Source of the DNA: Candidatus Sifarchaeum marinoarchaea
Lineage (GTDB): Archaea; Asgardarchaeota; Sifarchaeia; Borrarchaeales; Borrarchaeaceae
Direction of reading: 5' to 3'
Assembly: GCA_016294985.1 (NCBI GenBank)
Contig: JAECRW010000112.1
Coordinates: 1-5,162 of the forward strand
DNA: 5,162 nucleotides
The notes under the pieces are model-generated. The model ran no database searches and was not told the origin of the DNA. It saw nothing but the letters and a program-made list of their open reading frames with translations. Shown in pieces: positions 1-5,156 of this stretch. Numbering within the stretch: position 1 is the stretch's first letter; the number at the start of each line of letters is the position of its first letter. A program made the translations under genes and the position numbers.

Positions 1-105
1 CCGGCATTAGTTTGATTCTCCCTAACTAGATTTTGACTTCATTACGATCTTCTGAGGTGCAAAAAACCAGAAGTTTGCTTGCATTCTAGTTTTAAAAGTG
101 ATACA

Positions 106-120
106 TTTTAAAAATATTAA
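106..120 (+). promoter_or_regulatory. Candidate TATA box, distal
   Basis: TTTTAAAAATATTAA resembles the archaeal TATA box (TTTAWATA-like), and a purine-rich AAAAGTGA lies just upstream in the place of a BRE. Transcription would begin near 138, giving egsA a leader of about 130 bases. The element is nearly symmetric and could also serve a divergent transcript. In DNA this AT-rich, chance matches are common. Confidence 0.35.
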
Positions 121-193
121 CCATGTACGCAAATAGACTTTGACTACTTAATGTAAAATGCTAGAAATAATAAACAAATAAGACAAACTTACG

Positions 194-202
194 TAAATTT
201 AA
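194..202 (+). promoter_or_regulatory. Candidate TATA box, proximal to egsA
   Basis: TAAATTTAA lies about 26 bases before a possible start site near 224, which would leave a leader of about 48 bases before the egsA ATG. There is no good purine-rich BRE upstream. It is closer to the gene than the element at 106-120, but I cannot choose between the two from sequence alone. Confidence 0.35.
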
Positions 203-212
203 CTAAAGTTAA
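199..212. repeat. Short inverted repeat, possible operator
   Basis: TTAACT-AA-AGTTAA is a perfect 6-base inverted repeat with a 2-base centre. It overlaps the 3' edge of the proximal TATA candidate, the usual place for an archaeal repressor site. A short AT-rich palindrome can arise by chance and no second copy is visible. Confidence 0.3.
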
Positions 213-244
213 CAGTATTATTATCGTCATTGTTATTAGTGGCA

Positions 245-265
245 ACCTAAGACATAGGCTAGGTG
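245..265 (+). promoter_or_regulatory. egsA ribosome-binding site with possible hairpin
   Basis: AGGTG at 261-265 matches the archaeal Shine-Dalgarno consensus and ends 6 bases before the ATG at 272. ACCTA at 245-249 is complementary to TAGGT at 260-264, so a 5-bp stem could cover the site. The CCTA within it can instead pair with TAGG at 255-258, which would free the site. The ribosome-binding site itself is well supported; the hairpin switch is speculative. Confidence 0.5.
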
Positions 266-271
266 TATTTA

Positions 272-1354
272 ATGGAAACACACAATGCACAGCATCGGTT
301 TTTCCTCCCTCGAGAAGTGCTTATTGGGGGAGGCGTGATTAATCGCGTAGGAAAAGTATGCGTAGAATTGGATTTTGGAAAAGCGCCGTTAGTCCTTGCC
401 GACGAAATTACAATTGATATTGCAGGAAATACCGTTCTTGCTTCACTGGAAGAAGAGGGATTTCAACCGCTTAAGTTGATCATCACAGATTCTAATTTAG
501 AGCAAGTAGAAATAGTTGAGAAAAGAATCCGCGAATCGAACATAAATATCGTTTTAGGAGTTGGTGGAGGAAAGGTCATAGATGTGGCAAAAGTCTCTGC
601 GATGAATTTGAACATCCCTTTTATTAGTGTACCTACAGCAGGATCACATGACGGAATCGTCTCGCCTAGAGCGTCTATTAAAAAACCCATGATACCACAC
701 TCAATTCCTGCTAAACCTCCAATAGCCATTATCGCAGATACCGAAATTATAGCAAAAGCCCCTTATCGGTTACTAGCTTCTGGCTGTGGAGATATAATAA
801 GCAATTCTACTGCTGTGCTGGACTGGGAACTTGCACATAAAATCCGAAACGAATACTATGGAGAGTATGCCGCATCTCTTGCCTCTATGAGTGCAAAAAT
901 GATTATTGAAAGAGCTAATCAAATTCGGTTAGGCATGCCAGGAAGTGTACGGATCGTAATGGAAGCATTAATTAGTAGCGGAGTTTCCATGTGTATTGCA
1001 GGAAGCAGTCGTCCAGCAAGCGGTGCAGAACATATGTTTTCACATGCCCTGGATCAAATTCACATTAAACAAGGAACGATTTCTCCAGCGTTACATGGAG
1101 AACAAGCTGGTGTAGGGTCTATTATGATGATGTATCTTCACGGAGGAGATTGGAAAGATATTAAAAATGCGCTGCAAAAAATAGGATCTCCAACAACCGC
1201 TGAAGAATTAAAAATCGCTGAAGAATATATTATAGAGGCACTTACTACTTGTCATAAAATACGAACTGAGAGATACACCATTTTAGGCGAAAAAGGTTTA
1301 ACAAAAGAGGCTGCTATGCGATTAGCGAACGTTACAGGCGTAATAAAAGGATAA
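272..1354 (+). CDS. egsA: sn-glycerol-1-phosphate dehydrogenase [NAD(P)+]
   Basis: Cytoplasmic enzyme that reduces dihydroxyacetone phosphate to sn-glycerol-1-phosphate, the backbone of archaeal ether lipids. The 360-residue product has the usual length and fold order of this Zn-dependent, iron-alcohol-dehydrogenase-like family. Visible motifs, numbered from the chosen Met, are the nucleotide-binding GVGGGK (96-101), a PTAGSHDGIVSPRASI block from about 121, GCGD with probable Zn ligand Asp174, GAEHMFSHALD with His254, and LHGEQ with His275. The Asp/His/His set is complete, so the enzyme should be active. I chose the ATG at 272 because the in-frame GTG at 263 is part of the AGGTG ribosome-binding site. 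The family usually has TASHDG or SASHDG where this protein has TAGSHDG, a mild variation. A UPF0179 gene follows 11 bases later and is probably co-transcribed. Confidence 0.96.
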   Translation: METHNAQHRFFLPREVLIGGGVINRVGKVCVELDFGKAPLVLADEITIDIAGNTVLASLEEEGFQPLKLIITDSNLEQVEIVEKRIRESNINIVLGVGGGKVIDVAKVSAMNLNIPFISVPTAGSHDGIVSPRASIKKPMIPHSIPAKPPIAIIADTEIIAKAPYRLLASGCGDIISNSTAVLDWELAHKIRNEYYGEYAASLASMSAKMIIERANQIRLGMPGSVRIVMEALISSGVSMCIAGSSRPASGAEHMFSHALDQIHIKQGTISPALHGEQAGVGSIMMMYLHGGDWKDIKNALQKIGSPTTAEELKIAEEYIIEALTTCHKIRTERYTILGEKGLTKEAAMRLANVTGVIKG

Positions 1355-1365
1355 GAGTGAAGAAA

Positions 1366-1827
1366 ATGGATAACTTGGAACCTGTGATAACATTCATCGC
1401 AAAAAACCTAGCAAAACCTGGTTACAGGTTTCAACACATGGGAGAATCAGAGAAATGTAAGACTTGTAAAATGTATCAAGTTTGCATTCAACCTTTAGAA
1501 GCAGAACGCATTTACGAAGTAGTAGAGATATTAGAAAACGAATTTGAATGCCCGATTCATGAAGAACAAATTAAAGTTGTTCGTGTAAAGGAGACGGAAA
1601 AGGAAGTAGTAATTCCAACCAATATGACTTTTTCTGGAGCGACTATATCTTTCCAGCCCCAGGAGTGCCCCGAAATCTGTGATTTCAGGAAGTTTTGTGT
1701 TCCCGCTGGACTCAAAGAGGGAGACAAAGTACGTATCATAGATACCATAAAAAAGGCGGAATGCAGCGAAGGAAAAGAAATATCAGTTGTTTTAGTTGCC
1801 AGAATTCCTCAAGAGAACCAAACTTAA
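1366..1827 (+). CDS. UPF0179 family protein, probable metal or Fe-S binding
   Basis: The 153-residue protein is recognised as UPF0179, an archaeal family without an established function. It opens with a short segment ending in AKNLAKPGYRF, then shows two cysteine quartets. Cys31, 34, 40 and 62 have spacing C-x2-C-x5-C-x21-C; Cys101, 105, 111 and 133 have C-x3-C-x5-C-x21-C. The two halves look like an internal duplication that could bind two metals or Fe-S clusters; this is inference. There is no signal peptide or membrane segment. The ATG at 1366 is preferred over the in-frame GTG at 1357, which lies in a GAGTGA ribosome-binding-like site. The gene sits 11 bases behind egsA, so they are probably one transcript. 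Its stop overlaps the stop of the convergent FKBP gene by 4 bases. Confidence 0.88.
   Translation: MDNLEPVITFIAKNLAKPGYRFQHMGESEKCKTCKMYQVCIQPLEAERIYEVVEILENEFECPIHEEQIKVVRVKETEKEVVIPTNMTFSGATISFQPQECPEICDFRKFCVPAGLKEGDKVRIIDTIKKAECSEGKEISVVLVARIPQENQT
1749..1754 (-). terminator. Possible oligo-T terminator after FKBP
   Basis: On the minus strand there is a run of six T about 70 bases beyond the FKBP stop codon, inside the UPF0179 coding region. Archaeal transcription often ends at oligo-T runs. The run could simply reflect the AAA-rich codons of UPF0179, so support is weak. Confidence 0.25.
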
Positions 1828-2537
1828 ACTTGAGGTTGACGTTCATAAACTTCAATGAATTCTACAGAGGTAAACTCTTCAAAAAATTTGTGAATGTCGC
1901 TCGCTATGCCACTTTTGGCAAATTGAAGGCCCTCCATAAAAAATAGTTCTTTCGGAATTGCAATAGATATCTTGTCTTCTTTAACATCAATTTCAAGAGT
2001 TTCAGGGAGCGTCGAAATTCTGCGCTTCATCAGTTCCATTATACACTCTTTTGTATCCTCTATTTTCTTAAGAATGGTTACCTCATAACTAAGAATTTTA
2101 CCGGCTAACGGATGATTTAAGTCGAGACGCACACGTCCGCCAGATACACTTTGAATAGTTGCTAATGAACCTTTGTAACGGAATGTCATCCCCACTTGGG
2201 GCTTGAGGTCTCTTTTTCTAAACTCACGTATAGGAATAGTCTTTACACGCGAAGAATCTCGTCCTCCAAAAGCCTTTTCTGGAGGGATTTCTAAGCTGGC
2301 GTTCTGATCCCCAACTTTAAGTGTTAGTAAAGCGTCATCGAGACCCTCTACAACCCAACGTTCCCCAACTACAACTAATTCTGGGCCGTAAACTCCATCT
2401 TCACGATGCATTTTCTCCTTTTTTGCAATTTCTTCATTTGTCAAGGCAAATATTTGGTCTGTATCTTTTATTCGTCCGATGTAGTCGATCAATAAAAAAT
2501 CGCCTTTATTTATTGGAATTTCTTCGGATTCGCTCAT
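1824..2537 (-). CDS. Archaeal long-type FKBP peptidyl-prolyl cis-trans isomerase
   Basis: Cytoplasmic folding helper expected to isomerise Xaa-Pro bonds and act as a chaperone. The product is 237 residues. The FKBP core begins about residue 10 (GDFLLIDYIGRI) and continues through a VVEGLDDAL segment (62-70) and PPEKAFG (85-91). An insert-in-flap (SlyD-like) domain follows at about 90-135. The core closes with the signature VRLDLNHPLAGKILSYEV (136-153). A further domain of about 80 residues, rich in charged and hydrophobic residues, fills 160-237, as in the longer archaeal FKBPs of about 26-28 kDa. There is no signal peptide. ATG at 2537 is chosen because the in-frame GTG at 2546 lies in the GGGTG ribosome-binding site (2548-2544). 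It is the last gene of the NSUN-NIP7-FKBP cluster, 18 bases after NIP7. Confidence 0.93.
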   Translation of the reverse strand: MSESEEIPINKGDFLLIDYIGRIKDTDQIFALTNEEIAKKEKMHREDGVYGPELVVVGERWVVEGLDDALLTLKVGDQNASLEIPPEKAFGGRDSSRVKTIPIREFRKRDLKPQVGMTFRYKGSLATIQSVSGGRVRLDLNHPLAGKILSYEVTILKKIEDTKECIMELMKRRISTLPETLEIDVKEDKISIAIPKELFFMEGLQFAKSGIASDIHKFFEEFTSVEFIEVYERQPQV

Positions 2538-2543
2538 ATTTAA

Positions 2544-2548
2544 CACCC
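2544..2548 (-). promoter_or_regulatory. FKBP ribosome-binding site
   Basis: GGGTG on the minus strand ends 6 bases before the ATG at 2537 and lies in the 18-base gap after NIP7. It contains an in-frame GTG that an automatic caller could mistake for the start. Its position supports the 237-residue form of FKBP. Confidence 0.6.
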
Positions 2549-2555
2549 TTATTGT

Positions 2556-3098
2556 TTATTCTCCTTTTCTGAGATACCATCCAAGATCTATAATGTTCTT
2601 TATACATATTTTAAATCGATTTAGTTGCATTTTCGCAAAATCGTGGAGGATCTTGCCAAGGCCTATTGGAAAGCCATTTTCATCAAGAAGGATGGCATAA
2701 TCGCCTTTTCTTGCTTCATAACATATTTTATCAACTGCAGAAAAGGATATATTTCTTCCATAGAGAATTGTTTGTGCTCCTTTTGCGGTTAGTTGAATTT
2801 TATGCGAAGTAAATTTAACTATCTCAAAAACGGCTTCGAGACTCAATTTAAATTTTTTGTTTTTGTCTAACTCTCCTATTTGCATCCCTAAAGAATAAGG
2901 TTGTTTTTTATCAGCTATCGCTTCTACAATCTTAATCATTTTGTCAGATACTAAAAAGATTTCTTTCCATTTCCCTTCTCCGATGATGAGATGTTTATTC
3001 TGAATAAACTTCTCCGCAATTTTTTCGCCAAATAGTTTATCAATAGCATTTTGAATAAACTTGAGTTCTTCGTGAGTTGAAAGTCGAAACATAATCAT
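2556..3098 (-). CDS. nip7: NIP7-like ribosome biogenesis protein, PUA domain
   Basis: Predicted RNA-binding ribosome assembly factor. The 180-residue length is the normal size of NIP7. It has an N-terminal alpha/beta domain (about 1-95) containing EIFLVSDKMIKIVEAI (46-61) and KKFKLSLEA (81-89), segments that align by eye with eukaryotic NIP7. A PUA domain (about 98-180) follows, with GAQTILYGRNI at 107-117 (compare the FLYG of NIP7) and GFPIGLGK at 142-149. The frame is open up to 3203, but starting there would overlap the methyltransferase by 101 bases. ATG at 3098, 4 bases after the methyltransferase TGA, is the natural start; the ATG at 3092 is a close alternative. GCTGA just upstream could be a weak ribosome-binding site, or translation may be coupled. 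In eukaryotes NIP7 works in 60S maturation with the NSUN-family protein Nop2, matching its neighbour here. Confidence 0.88.
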   Translation of the reverse strand: MIMFRLSTHEELKFIQNAIDKLFGEKIAEKFIQNKHLIIGEGKWKEIFLVSDKMIKIVEAIADKKQPYSLGMQIGELDKNKKFKLSLEAVFEIVKFTSHKIQLTAKGAQTILYGRNISFSAVDKICYEARKGDYAILLDENGFPIGLGKILHDFAKMQLNRFKICIKNIIDLGWYLRKGE

Positions 3099-3102
3099 TT
3101 TT

Positions 3103-4068
3103 TCAGCTATCCTTTTGGAGTTTGCAAATAAAAAACCCTTCAGTTCCATCTTTATGAGGATAAAGTCTTCGCGCTTCTTTGATTGAAGGATGAAGCGTTT
3201 CACCGAATATTACACCAGTAAAAGCAGGGGATCCTCTATTAAAATCCATCTTTTTAACATGAATATCTTCATTCTTGAGTGCGTGATCTATCACAAACTC
3301 ATTTTCTTCGGGTGCTATTGCACATGTCGAATAGACTAGACTTCCACCTGGTTTTAAACACGCTAATGCGCCATCTATCAGACTTTTTTGCAATTCAGCG
3401 ACATACAATATATCTTTTAATTCACGACTTGTTTTTCGTGTAGGATCACGAGGAATAAGTCCTTCACCAGTACATGGTGCGTCCAATAATACTTTATCGG
3501 CTTGTAAACCAAGATCAGATATTTGACGACCATCCATGCGAATAATCAAAGCATTGTATACACCACATCGAGACAGGTTTGATCGAAGGCTTTTGATACG
3601 TTTCCGATTAATGTCTATTGCGACAATGACTCCTTTGTTTTTCATAAACTGGGCTATCTGGGTAGTTTTTCCCCCCGGAGCGGCGGCTAAATCGAGTATC
3701 ATTTCGCCTGGGTTTGGATCAAGAACCTGAACCGGTATCATAGAGGCTTCGGATTGTAGAAAATAGAAGCCTAGAAGATATTCGTTAGTCGCTCCTAAAG
3801 GAAACGGTGTTTTAAGGACTCTGTAACCATATGAAATACCAGAAATTTTCTCAAGAACAAATCGTTTTTTAGTAAACAAAGTAACAAAATCTTCTTCATC
3901 AATTCGAAGAGTATTGCACCGTAAAGATGGTATTAGCTTTTGCTCATTCGCTTCAAGAAGTTTAACAGTTTCTTCTTTCCCGAACATTTCCAGATATCGC
4001 TTCACCATATATTTGCGATAATTATATCTTTCAGCGAGTTCTTCTACAAGATCATCTTCAGTAAACAA
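3103..4068 (-). CDS. NOL1/NOP2/Sun-family RNA (cytosine-5-) methyltransferase
   Basis: SAM-dependent enzyme that forms 5-methylcytosine in RNA, either tRNA (archaeal Trm4-like) or rRNA (Nop2-like). The 321-residue protein has an N-terminal RNA-recognition part (about 1-105) and a Rossmann methyltransferase core. Motifs are the SAM-binding LDLAAAPGGKT (125-135), AIDIN (150-154), motif IV DAPCTGEG with Cys199, and motif VI YSTCAI with Cys249, the expected nucleophile. The C-terminal RLYPHKDGTEGFF (301-313) is typical. Both catalytic cysteines are present. It has no PUA domain of its own, but the next gene encodes one. The start is TTG at 4068: an in-frame TAG lies 6 bases upstream (4077-4075), and the first ATG (codon 21) would cut into the conserved N-terminal helices. 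GAGGT at 4081-4077 is the ribosome-binding site. Substrate choice cannot be read from sequence. Confidence 0.93.
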   Translation of the reverse strand: MFTEDDLVEELAERYNYRKYMVKRYLEMFGKEETVKLLEANEQKLIPSLRCNTLRIDEEDFVTLFTKKRFVLEKISGISYGYRVLKTPFPLGATNEYLLGFYFLQSEASMIPVQVLDPNPGEMILDLAAAPGGKTTQIAQFMKNKGVIVAIDINRKRIKSLRSNLSRCGVYNALIIRMDGRQISDLGLQADKVLLDAPCTGEGLIPRDPTRKTSRELKDILYVAELQKSLIDGALACLKPGGSLVYSTCAIAPEENEFVIDHALKNEDIHVKKMDFNRGSPAFTGVIFGETLHPSIKEARRLYPHKDGTEGFFICKLQKDS

Positions 4069-4100
4069 ACGCCTCTACCTCTCACAGAGAACATACTCCG

Positions 4101-4112
4101 TTTTAAATTAAA
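4101..4112 (-). promoter_or_regulatory. Candidate TATA box proximal to NSUN operon
   Basis: TTTAATTTAAAA on the minus strand is centred about 38 bases before the TTG start. Initiation about 26 bases downstream of it would fall near 4080, giving a very short leader that only just includes the ribosome-binding site. The match to the archaeal consensus is imperfect. Confidence 0.35.
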
Positions 4113-4134
4113 GTAGCTTAGTAGTCGAGAGATA

Positions 4135-4185
4135 GAAAAAGATAAAAGGCAGGAAAATAAAAAGATAGCGCAATATTTAAAAAAA
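4135..4185 (-). terminator. Oligo-T terminator region after protease
   Basis: On the minus strand, seven T at 4185-4179 begin 22 bases after the protease stop. Further T-rich runs follow at about 4164-4152 and 4147-4135. Clustered oligo-T tracts without a stem-loop are the usual form of archaeal intrinsic terminators. Confidence 0.5.
4174..4181 (-). promoter_or_regulatory. Candidate TATA box, distal, NSUN operon
   Basis: TTTAAATA on the minus strand is a near-perfect archaeal TATA box. Initiation would fall near 4150, leaving a leader of about 80 bases. It overlaps the oligo-T run after the protease, so the resemblance may come from that T tract, and no purine-rich BRE lies upstream. Confidence 0.35.
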
Positions 4186-4207
4186 CACAAGCAAACCTTG
4201 CAACTGC

Positions 4208-5143
4208 TTAGGGCGTTGCTTCCAGAATTGCTGTAAGAGTTCGCTTTTGAGCCTGTCGAAGAACCACTATTTCCACTTTATCTCCTGGATTTCGCTTCAT
4301 AATATCAGCTACTAATTCTTCAGCCGTAATTATTTCTTTACCATCGAATTCGAGAATTATGTCCCCAGGAATCATTCCTGCTTTGTTTGCAGGACTTCCT
4401 TGACCTACTTGCACAACAAACACTCCTTTTTCTGTGGGAAAACCGTAATAGTCTGCTGCTTGTTTAGTTAAAGTCAATCCATTGAATCCTAGAAATGCTT
4501 TTGTATGGCCTCCTTCGGTAACGATCTCAGTTCCACATTGCGTCGCCTGGTTTGTGGGAATTGCAAAGCCAATTCCTTGAGCAAATGGAATTATGGCAGT
4601 ATTTACTCCAATGACTTTGCCCTGCATGTTAACCAATGCACCACCACTGTTACCTGGATTAATAGCGGCGTCAGTCTGGAGAAGACCATCAATCATGCCT
4701 TTTTGTGATTGGATTGAGCGATTTAAGGCTGAAACAACTCCAAAAGTCACAGAAGGTCCTCCTATTAGTCCTAAAGGATTTCCTATTGCATAGACACTTT
4801 GTCCAACGCGTACTTTTTCTGAGTCTCCCATTTCTGCAACGGGACAATCATCTTTTTCTGCTTTGATTACAGCTATATCGTGAGTTCCACAGCTGCCTAT
4901 GAGATTACCTTTAGCTACAGTTCCGTCTGTAAATGTAACTGCAATCTCTTCAGCACCTTCGATAACGTGGCGGTTCGTTAAAATCAGCCCGTCTACCTCG
5001 ATTATGATTCCTGATCCCGACCCTCGAACAGGTACAGGTTGATAAAATGGACGTTGCTGTAATCTTACAGTACCAATATTGACTATACTGCGGCTTACTA
5101 ATTCTAGCATCTCTACAATTTCAGTTTCATCTTTATTTGACAA
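4208..5143 (-). CDS. HtrA/DegP-like S1C serine protease with PDZ domain
   Basis: Protein quality-control protease or chaperone. Numbered from the TTG at 5143, the 311-residue product has a trypsin-like domain (about 8-210) with the full catalytic triad: His59 in TNRHVIEGA, Asp89 in THDIAVIKA and Ser166 in NPGNSGGAL. One PDZ domain follows (about 217-309; SPANKAGMIPGDIILEFDG). No signal peptide or membrane helix precedes the protease domain, so it is probably cytoplasmic, unlike bacterial DegP/DegS. The start is uncertain. TTG at 5143 has GGTGGTGA (5156-5149) at good distance; in-frame GTG codons at 5152 and 5155 and TTG at 5158 are alternatives, and the frame stays open to the window edge. 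Because the family's protease domain normally begins around EIVEMLELVSRSIVNI, little or nothing should be missing. Cys85, Cys100 and Cys203 are present; whether they matter is unknown. Confidence 0.93.
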   Translation of the reverse strand: MSNKDETEIVEMLELVSRSIVNIGTVRLQQRPFYQPVPVRGSGSGIIIEVDGLILTNRHVIEGAEEIAVTFTDGTVAKGNLIGSCGTHDIAVIKAEKDDCPVAEMGDSEKVRVGQSVYAIGNPLGLIGGPSVTFGVVSALNRSIQSQKGMIDGLLQTDAAINPGNSGGALVNMQGKVIGVNTAIIPFAQGIGFAIPTNQATQCGTEIVTEGGHTKAFLGFNGLTLTKQAADYYGFPTEKGVFVVQVGQGSPANKAGMIPGDIILEFDGKEIITAEELVADIMKRNPGDKVEIVVLRQAQKRTLTAILEATP

Positions 5144-5148
5144 ACCAT

Positions 5149-5156
5149 TCACCACC
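5149..5156 (-). promoter_or_regulatory. Candidate ribosome-binding site of the protease gene
   Basis: GGTGGTGA on the minus strand fits the archaeal Shine-Dalgarno consensus and ends 5 bases before the TTG at 5143. The T of its second GTG lies at -8, as in the egsA, UPF0179 and FKBP genes. This favours TTG as the start over the GTG codons inside the site. Confidence 0.45.

Larger units (their letters stand above)
1..271. other. Non-coding region upstream of egsA
   Basis: This AT-rich stretch has stops in all frames; the few start codons open reading frames of about ten codons or fewer, for example GTG at 56 and ATG at 123. It probably carries the egsA promoter and a leader of about 50 to 130 bases. 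On the minus strand an ATG at 7-5 follows a GGGAG-like site with about 10 bases between them. A divergent gene could therefore begin at the left edge, but only two codons are visible. I found no tRNA, C/D-box RNA or riboswitch pattern. Confidence 0.75.
4069..4207 (-). other. Spacer between protease and NSUN operon
   Basis: These 139 bases are T-rich on the minus strand and contain no convincing gene. They hold oligo-T runs just after the protease stop, two TATA-like elements, and the ribosome-binding region GAGAGGTAGAGG in front of the TTG start. The layout suggests that the protease transcript ends here and the three-gene operon begins here, although read-through cannot be excluded. Confidence 0.6.

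Noticed and set aside
32..147. Repeated TTTGACT at 32-38 and 139-145 as a possible direct-repeat regulatory element
   Set aside because: Only seven bases match exactly and the flanks diverge, which is expected by chance in this AT-rich stretch.
121..240. C/D-box guide RNA or tRNA in the egsA upstream region
   Set aside because: Neither strand has a proper C box paired with a D box at suitable spacing, and no tRNA T-arm or acceptor pairing is visible.
463..729. 88-codon minus-strand open frame opposite egsA
   Set aside because: It lies wholly within the well-supported egsA gene, has no recognisable domain, and its composition mirrors the complement of egsA codons.
1695..1946. Plus-strand open frame bridging the UPF0179-FKBP junction
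   Set aside because: It is out of frame with UPF0179 and antisense to FKBP, with a basic low-information sequence and no supporting ribosome-binding site.
3099..3203. Longer NIP7 with 35 extra N-terminal residues
   Set aside because: It would overlap the conserved end of the methyltransferase by 101 bases, and the extra residues have no counterpart in NIP7, which aligns from the ATG at 3098.
4069..4095. ATG at 4095 on the minus strand as a start for the methyltransferase
   Set aside because: It is in a different frame from the methyltransferase and would encode an unrelated short peptide.
4505..4793. Two plus-strand open frames opposite the protease
   Set aside because: Both lie antisense to the conserved active-site region of the protease and show no domain or start signal of their own.
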